Virus record (IMG/VR): IMGVR_UViG_3300030098_005893
Location: 1-56,544 of that record
Source: a virus
Strand: one strand, 5' to 3'
Length of the DNA stretch: 56,544 nt
The stretch's first letter is position 1; every line of letters begins with the position of its first letter. Made by a program: the position numbers and the translations under genes. The notes below the pieces were generated by a model that did no database searches, was not told the origin of the DNA, and worked only from the letters and a program-made list of their open reading frames with translations. This document shows, piece after piece, positions 1 through 8,186 of the stretch.

Positions 1-42
1 AGGGAAGAAAGCAGCAGCAGCAGCCGCCGCCAGCGCAAATAA
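1..42 (+). CDS. Possible C-terminal end of an upstream gene (partial)
   Basis: Frame 1 is open from the window edge to a TAA at 40-42 and would end in a Ser run followed by RRQRK. A short basic tail like this resembles the ends of the next small proteins. The same bases are also open in frame 2 (Lys-Lys then seven Ala), continuous with the gene at 53, so the bases may instead belong to that gene. Only a fragment is visible and no function can be given. Confidence 0.25.
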   Translation, partial: REESSSSSRRQRK

Positions 43-52
43 GGCGCGGAAT

Positions 53-262
53 ATGGCTAAGGAGTGGGCTGAAGCGCCAATCGAGGGAGGCAACGACCCC
101 CGGCTTCGCCCTCCAGTGGAGAATGCGGGGCCCAAAACCAAGGCTGTTCGTCGCCGCCGTAAAACCTCATACACGCCTCCTGCTGAGACCCTAGTGCCTG
201 CGTGGAAAAAGCGTGAGGCTAGGCGAGACCGGATGGCTGAGAATAGACGTCGGAGTTACTAG
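53..262 (+). CDS. Small basic PVEN-motif protein
   Basis: A 69-residue, Arg/Lys-rich protein of unknown function. It carries PVENAG (113-130) followed by a run of four Arg, and ends in RRRSY. The frame is open leftwards to base 2, so the true start may lie outside the window; ATG 53 is the first start seen. It is the first of three tightly spaced plus-strand genes. The composition suggests nucleic-acid or capsid binding. The PVENxG motif recurs in the next gene and in the proteins encoded at 25356 and 26114. Assignment to the virion set is inference. Confidence 0.6.
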   Translation: MAKEWAEAPIEGGNDPRLRPPVENAGPKTKAVRRRRKTSYTPPAETLVPAWKKREARRDRMAENRRRSY

Positions 263-263
263 G

Positions 264-530
264 GTGTCAAATCAACGGAAAGGAAAGGCGGCTCCACCCG
301 GCGTGTATGGCTTCGCCCCCAGACGCGGGAGACCCCTAGGGCGCCGCAAACGACCGATCAATGAGGCGGCGCGGGGGGCGGCGCGGGAGGCAGCGGAGGA
401 GGCACTTGATGAGTTCCGGCCTAAGGGGCTGAAGCCAAATATTGCTGAAGCCTTGGATGCCGCCAAGAAGGGTCTCAAGAAGGGGGTGGCCAAGCCTCCC
501 GTGGAAAACACGGGACCAAGGAGGAAATAA
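264..530 (+). CDS. Small basic PVEN-motif protein
   Basis: Eighty-eight residues from GTG 264, which follows the upstream stop (260-262) by one base; a longer form from GTG 213 would overlap the upstream gene. The N-terminal third is Arg/Gly/Pro-rich, with RRGRPLGRRKRP resembling the GGRPIGRGRRIGL tail of the protein at 25356-26087. An Ala/Glu-rich helical stretch follows, then Lys-rich repeats. PVENTG (498-515) lies six residues from the end. The stop overlaps the next ATG (TAATG). Probably a DNA-binding virion or packaging accessory protein; the function is not recognised. Confidence 0.6.
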   Translation: MSNQRKGKAAPPGVYGFAPRRGRPLGRRKRPINEAARGAAREAAEEALDEFRPKGLKPNIAEALDAAKKGLKKGVAKPPVENTGPRRK

Positions 531-796
531 TGCCAAAGCTAGGACAATTTAAGCCCGGGGCAAAGGCTGATTCGATAAGGCAAAGGTCCTACAATTCCCG
601 TCCTGAGCAAAAGAAGCGCAGGGGCCAGAGAAATGGAGCGAGAAGAGCCGCTATAAGGATTCACGGGAAGCGTTCCCTCCGGGGTAAAGAGGTCGATCAT
701 GTCGGAGCCAGCACAACAGGTAGCTTGGATAACTCCAAGACAAGGATCATTAGCAAAAGACTCAACAGGTCACTGGGCGGCAAGAAGTCCAAATAG
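530..796 (+). CDS. Basic protein with degenerate HNH-like motif
   Basis: An 88-residue, strongly basic protein. The C-terminal half has the pattern GKEVDHV, an SLDNSKTRIIS stretch, then LNRSLG. This matches the layout of HNH homing-type nucleases (D-H, a spaced Asn, then I-S and N-R), but one expected catalytic His/Asn is not evident and the protein is short. It may be a minimal HNH nuclease or a DNA-binding relic. Its ATG overlaps the previous stop, and it is the last gene before the terminator at 821-856, so it probably belongs to the late operon. Confidence 0.6.
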   Translation: MPKLGQFKPGAKADSIRQRSYNSRPEQKKRRGQRNGARRAAIRIHGKRSLRGKEVDHVGASTTGSLDNSKTRIISKRLNRSLGGKKSK

Positions 797-820
797 TTCT
801 TAGCAGGACTGGCATTAAGA

Positions 821-856
821 AGCCCCGGCCCCCATTCGTGGGAGTCGGGGCCTCTT
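821..856. terminator. Hairpin terminator between convergent operons
   Basis: A GC-rich stem (GCCCCG at 822-827 pairing with 846-851) encloses an inner CCCCA/TGGG stem with a TTCG tetraloop, followed by CTCTTTAT on the plus strand. It sits between plus-strand genes ending at 796 and a minus-strand gene ending at 925, so it may act in both directions. Confidence 0.75.
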
Positions 857-924
857 TATAAGGGGTGGGGGAGGATTGACTCTTGCTGAAACACGCAATC
901 GACCCCCTGCTGTCCAAGTTGAAG

Positions 925-1344
925 CTATTTAGAATGTTGCAATTCCGCAAGCTCTACTTGGAAGAGTTCGATGATCGTTTCTTCTTCCCGAAAATGCCTG
1001 ACACGTTCTGCAACTGCGAGGACTTCAAGATGTTCGGGGGAATCATCTTCAAACATTCCGATTTGTCGAAGTCCGTCCAGATAGTGCTTTGAGGCGGCTC
1101 CCAATCCATCGTAGTCGCGGGATCGGACGGTTCTGACGGTAACGATTGCAATAGTGCGGCATACTGGCTTTGCCTTGCTTTGAATTCTTTTCCTACGCTT
1201 CGGTTTGTCTTTAGCAGGTTTAGGGTCGGCCCCACCTGTGGTATCACCACATGCGCTACCTTTTTTGCGCCAGACTCCATCAGGGCCCTTCTCAAAACCT
1301 TTGCTGTGTAAGAGATCATACGCCTCCTCCCTGCTTCCTTTCAT
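925..1344 (-). CDS. RusA-like Holliday-junction resolvase
   Basis: The C-terminal half has the RusA-family pattern: RDYDGLG, then a conserved Lys, YLDGLRQIG and the acidic EDDS, followed by alternating hydrophobic strands. In RusA proteins these Asp residues bind metal and cut four-way junctions during phage DNA processing. The N-terminus has the EAYDLLHSKGF and GVWRKK motifs, then a basic linker. I chose ATG 1344 because the longer start (1434) overlaps the upstream gene by over 100 bases and its extra residues look unstructured. It is the last gene of the minus-strand replication operon. Confidence 0.7.
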   Translation of the reverse strand: MKGSREEAYDLLHSKGFEKGPDGVWRKKGSACGDTTGGADPKPAKDKPKRRKRIQSKAKPVCRTIAIVTVRTVRSRDYDGLGAASKHYLDGLRQIGMFEDDSPEHLEVLAVAERVRHFREEETIIELFQVELAELQHSK

Positions 1345-1744
1345 TTGAGGGGACCTTTCTTTTTTCCCTGTTGTAAAGAGGCACAATTGACCTGCGACCG
1401 TGCTTTGTTTTCTGTAGATACCCTTTTCTTTCAAGGGCGGCTACGACATTGCTGGCAGAGTTCGTCCAGTGCCACCCCATATGATTCATGATCTCCCTGA
1501 GGGTGGGAGATGCCCCGTTGCTTATGTAGTTGTGGACAATAAAGCATAGAGACGCATCTTGCGTTGATGTCAAATCCGGAAGCATGATGTTCATCTCGTC
1601 TTCAGGAAGATGATCCACCATGTATTGCGTGAGCAGCTTGTCGCAATTTTCAATCGTCTTTTCTGCTGCGGACCTTTGTTGCAAAACAAACTTTACTGCT
1701 GGATTGTTTTGAATATCTGCTGGGACGTTGGGTGACTTATTCAT
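1316..1744 (-). CDS. LexA-like winged-helix DNA-binding protein
   Basis: A 142-residue protein. Its second half matches the LexA N-terminal winged helix: a Gln before hydrophobic residues, an ISNGASPTLREIMNHMG recognition-helix region, NVVAALERKGYL, then a wing. There is no LexA peptidase domain, so a simple repressor or accessory factor is more likely than an SOS-type autoproteolytic repressor. ATG 1744 lies three bases from the helicase stop (1747). The end overlaps the resolvase start by 29 bases. Targets are unknown. Confidence 0.65.
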   Translation of the reverse strand: MNKSPNVPADIQNNPAVKFVLQQRSAAEKTIENCDKLLTQYMVDHLPEDEMNIMLPDLTSTQDASLCFIVHNYISNGASPTLREIMNHMGWHWTNSASNVVAALERKGYLQKTKHGRRSIVPLYNREKRKVPSNERKQGGGV

Positions 1745-1746
1745 TT

Positions 1747-3072
1747 CTAGGCAGCAATTAGAGATTCCCTGAATGACGTTGTGTCGTTTGCAAAAGAAAG
1801 CAAAACTTCCCCGCAAGCCCCGCTTCTATTTTTGGCCACGATGGCATGGGCCTCGCTTGCGTTTTTGCTCATGTCTCGATGCAGTAGAATCACACAATCA
1901 GCGTCCTGCTCTAGGTCACCGGATTCCTTCAGGCTTTCCAAGTTGGGCTTAGGTATCTCCGTAGATCCACTGCTGCTGTTATAGGCGTTTCCGGTTCTCC
2001 GGAGCTGGGCCAACGCTATGACCGGGACACCAAGCTCCTTGGACATAGCTTTGAGGGCTCCGCTAACCTCTCCGACCTCCTCCCTTTTGGACATCCTGCT
2101 CTTGGGCTCGACCCCTTTAACTAGCTGAATGTAATCAACTATGACGCATCCAACCCCGTCTTTAGATACGGCTCGTCGGGCACGAGACCGCAAAAGGTCA
2201 ATGTTGATCCTATCTGTGTCGTCAATCCATACGGGCCAGTCTTTCATTGCTTTGATCCCGTGCCTCAGGTCGTCCAGCTCTGATTTTATCAAGGCCCCTT
2301 GCAGGGACTTGGTGGGGTTTACTCCTGAAAGGGTTGCAAGAAGCCTTTGCTTTAATTGCAAATCGGACATCTCGCAGGAAAAGAATATCGACCCGATTCC
2401 TTGCTTTGCAAGGTTGACGACAATGTCTCCAGCAAAGGCGGTTTTGCCAACGCTTGGCCTTGCTCCGATCAGATATAGCTTGGAAGATTGCAGGCCGTCC
2501 ACCAGACCCTCAAGTTTGTGAAAGCCAAAAGGAGTTCCTTTTATCTGGTTGGGGTTCTTGGCCCTCCAAGCGATGTCTTCTACTAGGTCGTTTAGGTCCC
2601 CGATGTGAGACACCCCTCCCGACAGGGTCTTCCCTTGGAGAATGGCCCGAGATCGGCTTGTAGCGGCCTCTAGGGCCTCAATGGGGGTCAGAGCTGGATC
2701 TTTCCCCTCGGTGGCGTCAGAAAAGGCCTGAGAGGCTGCTGTGGCGACCTCCCTCCGGGCCGCGACCTCTCTCAGGGCTGTGGCCAGCTTTCGAGAGCTT
2801 ACAGGGGGGATTATTGGGGCCAGCTTGCCAAAAAGGTCACGGACTCTTTCCGGGGACCCGTGGACCCTTAGCGCCTCATCTGTCAAGGGCTCTCCTTGGG
2901 AGGCCAAATCGTAGAGGGCTTCAGCAAGCTCCTTTCTCTCTGCGGTCAGGGAGTCGATAACATCGTGTTCCTCGGAAAGAATTTTAGGGTTATTGCAAAT
3001 GTGACTTATGAACCCCTCCTCGGATTGCAGGTCGTAAAGGGTGTCTCTGGCTTTCTTCTTTGTGCTGCTCAT
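1747..3072 (-). CDS. DnaB-like replicative helicase
   Basis: A 441-residue SF4 helicase that would unwind DNA at the phage fork. An N-terminal helical DnaB-N-like region covers about 1-145. The RecA-fold core has Walker A GARPSVGKT near 203-210, Walker B CVIVDYIQL near 305, and the SKELGVPVIALAQLRR stretch typical of DnaB motif H3. The C-terminus contains GDLEQDAD, a hallmark of this family. ATG 3072 overlaps the upstream TGA (ATGA). The leader bases (a CAA repeat) also encode the Gln tail of the upstream protein. Confidence 0.93.
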   Translation of the reverse strand: MSSTKKKARDTLYDLQSEEGFISHICNNPKILSEEHDVIDSLTAERKELAEALYDLASQGEPLTDEALRVHGSPERVRDLFGKLAPIIPPVSSRKLATALREVAARREVATAASQAFSDATEGKDPALTPIEALEAATSRSRAILQGKTLSGGVSHIGDLNDLVEDIAWRAKNPNQIKGTPFGFHKLEGLVDGLQSSKLYLIGARPSVGKTAFAGDIVVNLAKQGIGSIFFSCEMSDLQLKQRLLATLSGVNPTKSLQGALIKSELDDLRHGIKAMKDWPVWIDDTDRINIDLLRSRARRAVSKDGVGCVIVDYIQLVKGVEPKSRMSKREEVGEVSGALKAMSKELGVPVIALAQLRRTGNAYNSSSGSTEIPKPNLESLKESGDLEQDADCVILLHRDMSKNASEAHAIVAKNRSGACGEVLLSFANDTTSFRESLIAA

Positions 3073-4127
3073 TGTTGTTGTTGTTGTTTTTCAATTCTTG
3101 ATCGGGCTGTAACTGTCAGCCCGTCCCCCCTTGGTATTTTTCCCAAAGGGTCTTCTGGAAGCCTCTGCCTTCTGATTAGCTCTGCCTCAATGTTGTAAAT
3201 CCAAGTTGCAACATCCTTGGACGGGATGTTGTTTTCCTTGTAAAAGGATTGAACCCCTCCGGATGCATATGCTGCATTTCGTATCCTGTAATAGGAAATT
3301 AGCCGCTCTTGCAGGGCCGCGACCCCTTCGTTTCTTATTCTTTCAACACCAAAGTGTTCCTGTAGCTCCTTCATGCACGAGACAAACCTCTCCCTGCTCC
3401 ACGAGTCGGGCTTTTCCGAAACAGCTACAAGCATTGCGTCCCTAGCGTTGTTAAATTGTATTTTGTCGCCCGGGTCTTCCGGTTGGGAAAAAAGAGCAGC
3501 CTCGGTCAAATACGTGTGAGGTATTGGCAACTGCCTGATGGGAGCGGGAATCTTTTGAACAACTATGGGCCACTTGGCCAACGTCTTGGTAGTCCACTTG
3601 ACCCCGTTCTCTCTTTTGAGAAGCCCAAGCTCCTCAATCGCCTCCTCGATAGACAGGTCCCTTGTGTCCCGGGCCATGTAGTCCAAGATGATTTCGCCTA
3701 TCCACAAAAGAATTTCCTTATTCTGCCTGTTCTGGGCCTCAACAAGCCAAGCTAGGTTGTCGCAAACATTTTTTAGATCCGATTTTGCAATGTTAGCCCC
3801 AAGCTCCAGTTGACCCGTGTTCTCGTCTACGGAAGCGTTGCTTGAGGACTTGGCCACATATGAGTTCATCTGGGAGAAAAACTGTTGCAGCCATTCTGGC
3901 CTAGAATGCGAGAGAGTGGCTCTCATGGATGCAACGAAGTTCGTGCTGGCAAGGTCTATCACGCTGTCGTCGTCTTCCGCGTCTCGATCCATGTATAGCT
4001 TCTTCTGCTCAAGATCGAAGGCGAGGGGCTGGTCTGCTGGCGCGTTAGAGAGTTTGAAATATGTGTCCATTGCTTTCTTTGGGCTCCCCGGCGGCAGCAG
4101 AGGGATTGCCACCACCGGGGTTACCAT
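3069..4127 (-). CDS. Unknown replication-operon protein with poly-Gln tail
   Basis: A 352-residue, mostly soluble protein with no motif I recognise. It is acidic near residues 45-60 and helical in the middle, and ends in five Gln encoded by the CAA repeat that leads into the helicase start. It sits directly upstream of the DnaB-like helicase with a 4-base overlap, the place where helicase loaders or replication initiators often lie. That role is only a positional guess. ATG 4127 follows the upstream stop by 13 bases. Confidence 0.7.
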   Translation of the reverse strand: MVTPVVAIPLLPPGSPKKAMDTYFKLSNAPADQPLAFDLEQKKLYMDRDAEDDDSVIDLASTNFVASMRATLSHSRPEWLQQFFSQMNSYVAKSSSNASVDENTGQLELGANIAKSDLKNVCDNLAWLVEAQNRQNKEILLWIGEIILDYMARDTRDLSIEEAIEELGLLKRENGVKWTTKTLAKWPIVVQKIPAPIRQLPIPHTYLTEAALFSQPEDPGDKIQFNNARDAMLVAVSEKPDSWSRERFVSCMKELQEHFGVERIRNEGVAALQERLISYYRIRNAAYASGGVQSFYKENNIPSKDVATWIYNIEAELIRRQRLPEDPLGKIPRGDGLTVTARSRIEKQQQQQ

Positions 4128-4140
4128 TGTCTGTTGCTAT

Positions 4141-5124
4141 TTATCCGTTGCGTCCCGCCTGCTCGGTTACTTGTTCCCTCCAATACAGGGGGGCCCCAAC
4201 GAAGAATTTCTCCACACAGTCTCCCATCTTCTCCTTGTGGTGGTCATAAACCGCATTCACAGCATCGTCATCTGCGTTGGCGGTAGACCTCAGCTCGTCG
4301 TAAGCCGCATCCCACAAACCCCTCTCGTCCATTAGGCGATCAAGGTCCGCAAGAACCTCTTGGGCTTTGGGGCTCAGGTTTTCATCCTCTTCCAGCTTGG
4401 CGTGACCCTTCATGCAACGCTGGATAAGGATTGCGTCATCCATTTCTGGAGACTCCTTTTTTCTCTTGGGAGAAGCCTTTGGTTTCTCGGTCTCCCCTAT
4501 GGTGTGAAGGTGGTGTTTTGCATGCAAAAACAGATTTGTTGCAATGACCCTGTGGTTTTCCGGGGTTTGTAGCTCGGGCCTTTCTTCCAGCAACTCATCT
4601 ACCCTGTCTAAGCAGATAGCAAACCCTCTGGCAGCAAGATCAATGCTTTCATCAAACGCGCTACCCCCGGGGTTGGACGTATGGGCTGGGGGGTGGCTGG
4701 CTGCTTTAATTGCAATAGGCTTGTCCTCCTCGCTGTTCGTCGCCTTTACCCCGGGATCTCCCCCCGGAGGGAGGACGCGCATGGTCGCCTCAGGATAGAC
4801 CTTTACCACTATGGTAGGATATTGGCTCCCCTCTTTTTGCCACCTATTTACCACAAGGCCGCGCTTCTCGCCCTTGTCGTTGGTGCCAGCGGTGAGAACG
4901 ATCTCCTGCCCTTCGATTGCATCCAGAATGTGCATGGGTGCCTTCATGAGGGTGATCATGAGCTTGGTCCCGTCTTCGTCGCGGAGCAAGATGGACTGCC
5001 TGTGCTGCTGCCACTTGAGATCGTTGTCGGTTTGGGTCAGGGGAGGATACTGCTTGTCAACGGTCCCGCGAAGGGAGTCAACTGCGGTTTTGTCTGTGCT
5101 TTCCTTGATGTCTGCTAGGTTCAT
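4141..5124 (-). CDS. Unknown protein with possible OB-fold N-terminus
   Basis: A 327-residue protein. Residues of about 35-105 alternate hydrophobic strands with Gly turns (GQEIVLTAGTNDKGEKRGL), compatible with an OB fold that binds single-stranded DNA. A Pro-rich linker contains a palindrome copy read as LPPGG. The C-terminal half is acidic and helical. A longer ORF reaches 5265, but ATG 5124 is chosen because it overlaps the upstream stop (ATGA) and is preceded by a CAA-rich leader. Its place between nuclease and helicase genes suggests a DNA-metabolism role. Confidence 0.65.
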   Translation of the reverse strand: MNLADIKESTDKTAVDSLRGTVDKQYPPLTQTDNDLKWQQHRQSILLRDEDGTKLMITLMKAPMHILDAIEGQEIVLTAGTNDKGEKRGLVVNRWQKEGSQYPTIVVKVYPEATMRVLPPGGDPGVKATNSEEDKPIAIKAASHPPAHTSNPGGSAFDESIDLAARGFAICLDRVDELLEERPELQTPENHRVIATNLFLHAKHHLHTIGETEKPKASPKRKKESPEMDDAILIQRCMKGHAKLEEDENLSPKAQEVLADLDRLMDERGLWDAAYDELRSTANADDDAVNAVYDHHKEKMGDCVEKFFVGAPLYWREQVTEQAGRNG

Positions 5125-6113
5125 GCTTCTGGCTTGTTGTTGTTGTTTGTCTCTGTAAGAGGGTTGTAGTTCTTCATCCAAGTCCACACCTTGTGAAGGC
5201 AGGTAAACGCTTCCCACGCCTTGTCCACATCGTCCTTGTGATGGATAACAAGCTCGGAGGACCACACCCCGTTTTCCCCCGCGTTGGGAGAGGTGTTAAG
5301 CAAGAGGTTTGCAACGGGGACCTTGGAGGTGTTCCAGTTGTCCATATCCAAACCAACTGTCTTGGGAATCGCGTTAAGGTATGCGGCTAGTTGCAAAAGG
5401 TCCGTTTCGTAGATCGGGGCCTTTTTCGCCTCGGACCCACGGGACTTAATATCAACCACGGCGAGCTGATGTTTCCCTTCAGTGTATCCGTATCCGGCTG
5501 CGTTGAGCATCTCTTGCACTCTCTCAACTCCGGTGTCCAGCCACACCAAGGCATCACAAGTCCCTGCGAAGCCCATGTTGTGAGCGACATAAAACTCCGA
5601 AAACTCCTTATCTGTCTTCCTTTTTGCCGGGGTGAGGCCGTTGATCACGTTGACCATGGGCTCGCAGATGGAGAGAAGGTTCCTGCCCTCAACAACCTCA
5701 AAGGCTAAAGACCCGGGGTCTTCCCCCGTCAGTATTTTGGCGGCGTATTCGTGAATACTGCTACCAAGTCGAGCAGCAGAACTTGCGTGTTCCTTTGAGT
5801 CGCCCACTATTCTGCGAGCAAACTCGTCTTCGCTTTCCCCATCAATGCGGGGCAAGGTCAAAGATGCGAGAATGGCCTGATTGATCTTGTAGGCCTCAAG
5901 GAATTCCTTGTGGAGGATTGAGAGGACGTTTGTAACAGAGGGGAAGGCCCCCACCTTTCTGGCGTCTCTCAGGGTTGTCTTCCGGGTTTCTCCGTCTTTT
6001 CCTCGCTTCCCCGCGTAGGGGACAGAGTGAAAAGCGGTGACCTTTTTGTCGTCCACCTTATACCAGTGGCTCGCGCTGTTAGGCCTTACTATGTTGGTTG
6101 TTGTTTTGCTCAT
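5121..6113 (-). CDS. RecB-family PD-(D/E)XK exonuclease
   Basis: A 330-residue protein with the ordered RecB/Cas4 nuclease motifs: LGSSIHEYAA with a His near 121, GTCDALVW with an Asp near 187, VVDIKSR supplying the D-x-K near 221-223, and QLAAY near 241. This family degrades or resects duplex DNA using two metal ions; in phages it usually works with recombination or replication proteins. There is no helicase domain. The 4-base overlap with the primase stop points to one transcript. The start codon is followed by AAAACAACAACC, like the A/C-rich leaders elsewhere. Confidence 0.88.
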   Translation of the reverse strand: MSKTTTNIVRPNSASHWYKVDDKKVTAFHSVPYAGKRGKDGETRKTTLRDARKVGAFPSVTNVLSILHKEFLEAYKINQAILASLTLPRIDGESEDEFARRIVGDSKEHASSAARLGSSIHEYAAKILTGEDPGSLAFEVVEGRNLLSICEPMVNVINGLTPAKRKTDKEFSEFYVAHNMGFAGTCDALVWLDTGVERVQEMLNAAGYGYTEGKHQLAVVDIKSRGSEAKKAPIYETDLLQLAAYLNAIPKTVGLDMDNWNTSKVPVANLLLNTSPNAGENGVWSSELVIHHKDDVDKAWEAFTCLHKVWTWMKNYNPLTETNNNNKPEA

Positions 6114-7186
6114 AATGGTTGTTTAGTCGATGTAGTTTCTGTGGTGATTCTGTCAAGCTCTTGATTGGCGTAACGCGCAAATCGTGTGGGCCATTTTACG
6201 AGGCAGTCCCCGATATCCATTCCGTCTGGCACGTTGCTGCCGACCCCTTCGTGAACTTTGGAGTTTGTGGCGTGAGTTGCAACATGCTCTTGCAATTTCA
6301 CTGTGGCTTTCCGCCCAGCCTCGTCGCTATCCATCCAGACGCCGATATCTTTGTAGCTGCAAGAGTAGTGAATGACTTTGGGGCTGGGGAGTATTCCTGC
6401 TCCTGTTACGCCCAAGGCGGGTATGGACATGCTTAGAAGAGACAGGGTGTCTGATTCTCCCTCGGTGAGGATTGCGGCACACCCAGACCCGTGGAGCATT
6501 AGTTGCTCTCCAAACAAATGCTCTTGCGCTTTCCCGTGCCACCACACGGTTTTATGAGACGAGTCAGATGCAAGCCTCAGTTTGCAAGCCTTCCCGAAAT
6601 GACTGTTCTCAAACATCCAAGCAATTGCCGGGCGTCCCAAGCTCTTGTCGTCAAGGACTCCGACCAGACCGTGCCTTATCATTGCTTCAATAAACTCCTT
6701 GGTGAGGTTCTTGCTCTCACAGAACTTGGACAAAATGCTTTCCGGGTCTCTCAGGGACATGTGGGCGGCGTCTTGCATTTCTGCTACGCGGCCATCGGTA
6801 TAATCACCCAGCATGTCCTTCATCTTGGATGACCCCCCTCCGGAGGGAGAGAGACGGGATCTTGGGGCTGGGGGGACGGACAAATGCGGGGGGAGGTCTG
6901 ATGGTGCGAGACCCGCCAGTTTCCCGCATCCGACTATGGCCTCATGCGTGTTGCAACCAGCAAGCGTCTGGTAAAGACCAATCACATCAAAGCTATCATC
7001 CGTGCTGTGATCCTTGGCCATGGCCCCATCGGCAAAGATGGAGAAGCTGGGGTGGCGCTCGTCCCTAAGGGGGGATTTGATTGCTTTGCAAGTTTCCGGG
7101 CAGTCGTGCCCAAAGTGGTGCAGGACGTTCCAGATTTTGACGCGGTCCTTAATGTCCGCGATGTCGTAATGGCTTGGGGCGTTCAT
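6110..7186 (-). CDS. DnaG-like DNA primase (Toprim)
   Basis: A 358-residue primase. The N-terminus resembles the CHC2 zinc-binding region (SPLRDERHPSFSI, then HSTDDSFDVIGLY), although the usual Cys/His set looks incomplete. The Toprim catalytic core is clear: EGESD near 242-246 and DSDEAG near 286-291, which hold the metals for primer synthesis. The usual helicase-binding tail is absent. A CCCTCCGGAGGG palindrome (6836-6847) lies in the linker and is read as SPSGGG. It overlaps its neighbours on both sides by 4 bases. Confidence 0.85.
   Translation of the reverse strand: MNAPSHYDIADIKDRVKIWNVLHHFGHDCPETCKAIKSPLRDERHPSFSIFADGAMAKDHSTDDSFDVIGLYQTLAGCNTHEAIVGCGKLAGLAPSDLPPHLSVPPAPRSRLSPSGGGSSKMKDMLGDYTDGRVAEMQDAAHMSLRDPESILSKFCESKNLTKEFIEAMIRHGLVGVLDDKSLGRPAIAWMFENSHFGKACKLRLASDSSHKTVWWHGKAQEHLFGEQLMLHGSGCAAILTEGESDTLSLLSMSIPALGVTGAGILPSPKVIHYSCSYKDIGVWMDSDEAGRKATVKLQEHVATHATNSKVHEGVGSNVPDGMDIGDCLVKWPTRFARYANQELDRITTETTSTKQPL
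6836..6847. repeat. Perfect CCCTCCGGAGGG palindrome
   Basis: One of six perfect 12-base copies in the window, inside the primase gene and read as SPSGG. Confidence 0.85.
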
Positions 7187-7530
7187 GGTGTGATCGTCGT
7201 GTTGAGATATACAGCCGTGGGCCTTCGGTGGCTCCCTTGTCGTTCTGATTTACGGAATGTTCCAGTCGTGGCGATAAATCCCTTGGCTACCAGCCTCCGC
7301 ATGATCGGCCCCATTGCTCGATTATCAGTGAATCCGTAGCGTGAGAGGTCCGGAAGGATGGTGTCTGACGAGACGAGTTCTGGCAGAGATGCGAGCGCGG
7401 CGATTGCGTCAGCCTCTGCCTCGTCGATGGGATCGGGAGAGTTTGCATCCTCCACCCTCTTGATTGCCACCTCGGCAGCGTGGGCCTCAGCATCAAATAG
7501 TGGCCCGAGATGTTTGTAGTTGTTGCTCAT
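7183..7530 (-). CDS. Small winged-helix-like protein
   Basis: A 115-residue protein. The C-terminal half (ILPDLSRYGFTDNRAMGPIM, then LVAKGFI) reads as a winged helix with a basic wing. It is the second of three such small proteins in the early region. ATG 7530 is chosen over the longer frame because it overlaps the upstream TGA by 4 bases and has an A-rich leader. Its stop overlaps the primase start. It may regulate the operon or bind DNA with the primase; neither can be decided from sequence. Confidence 0.6.
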   Translation of the reverse strand: MSNNYKHLGPLFDAEAHAAEVAIKRVEDANSPDPIDEAEADAIAALASLPELVSSDTILPDLSRYGFTDNRAMGPIMRRLVAKGFIATTGTFRKSERQGSHRRPTAVYLNTTITP

Positions 7531-7775
7531 GTTCTGTTTCTTCCTTTGATCAGGAGTTGTTGTTTTTCTGCCTCTTTTGGGTTGTCGTGGACCCATCGGT
7601 GGCAGAGCGGGTGCAGCCATATATAATGAAGCAGATCAGAGCCCCGACGACCACTCGGGTGGTGAGGCTCCATCTCTGCCTTTGGCGATCTCTCATTGCA
7701 CACCGCGCATAACTGAACGGGGTGGGCCTCTTGCTTGGATCGCCTGTATTCATCTTGCAAAGGGTTTTTGCTCAT
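7527..7775 (-). CDS. Small HNH/treble-clef zinc protein
   Basis: Eighty-two residues with CAVC, then PHH, then LHPLCHRWVHDNP. This is the Cys-X2-Cys, His-His and Cys-His layout of small HNH endonucleases, with zinc ligands and the central HH. Related short phage proteins are often annotated as HNH nucleases or recombination accessory factors. The stop overlaps the next gene by 4 bases. The start is ATG 7775, which overlaps the upstream stop by one base. Confidence 0.7.
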   Translation of the reverse strand: MSKNPLQDEYRRSKQEAHPVQLCAVCNERSPKAEMEPHHPSGRRGSDLLHYIWLHPLCHRWVHDNPKEAEKQQLLIKGRNRT

Positions 7776-8185
7776 TAAAACGGAATCTCGTCATCGGGGT
7801 CAGAGTCAACCTCGACAGGATGCTCGTCCCCGGGGACCTGCGATGAGGAGGACTGCTTGTCCTGCTCCCAATACTTGTAGAACCCGTCCTTAACCCCGGA
7901 CCTGTCCTTTGGTTGGTGTCGGAAGAAAATGTCCCCAAGGGGCTTTTTCTTTTGCCCAAGGTCACACTGGGCTCCGCATTCGTTGCACTTGACATGCAAG
8001 TAGTCAAACTCGTCTGACCCGCCTGCCGTTCGGTGCATGAAGGAGAGGTTGTCGCTTCCACAGTGGCCGCATTTCTGCGGTAGCTGGGTGAATTGACTGG
8101 CTCTCTTGATCAGGTCAACTGGATCTGCGGCCTCGACAACGATGCTGCACTTATCCCCTATTCTTATGTTCGCTTTTAAGGACAT
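7775..8185 (-). CDS. Zinc-ribbon protein with SSB-like acidic tail
   Basis: A 136-residue protein. A four-Cys zinc ribbon (CGHC, then CNEC) occupies about residues 39-76. The C-terminus is acidic and ends DDEIPF, very close to the DDDIPF tip with which bacterial SSB recruits partner enzymes. There is no clear canonical SSB OB fold, but the N-terminal strands and aromatic residues (YKYW) could bind ssDNA. Between replication genes, an ssDNA-binding protein is a reasonable call. ATG 8185 follows the upstream stop (8187) and has an A-rich leader. Confidence 0.65.
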   Translation of the reverse strand: MSLKANIRIGDKCSIVVEAADPVDLIKRASQFTQLPQKCGHCGSDNLSFMHRTAGGSDEFDYLHVKCNECGAQCDLGQKKKPLGDIFFRHQPKDRSGVKDGFYKYWEQDKQSSSSQVPGDEHPVEVDSDPDDEIPF

Positions 8186-8186
8186 A

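Noticed and set aside
272-536. Minus-strand frames opposite the basic proteins
   Set aside because: They mirror Arg/Ala-rich plus-strand genes and lack their own leaders or neighbours.
7550-7753. Second frame over the HNH gene
   Set aside because: It overlaps the Cys/His-conserved HNH frame, and its product has no motif.
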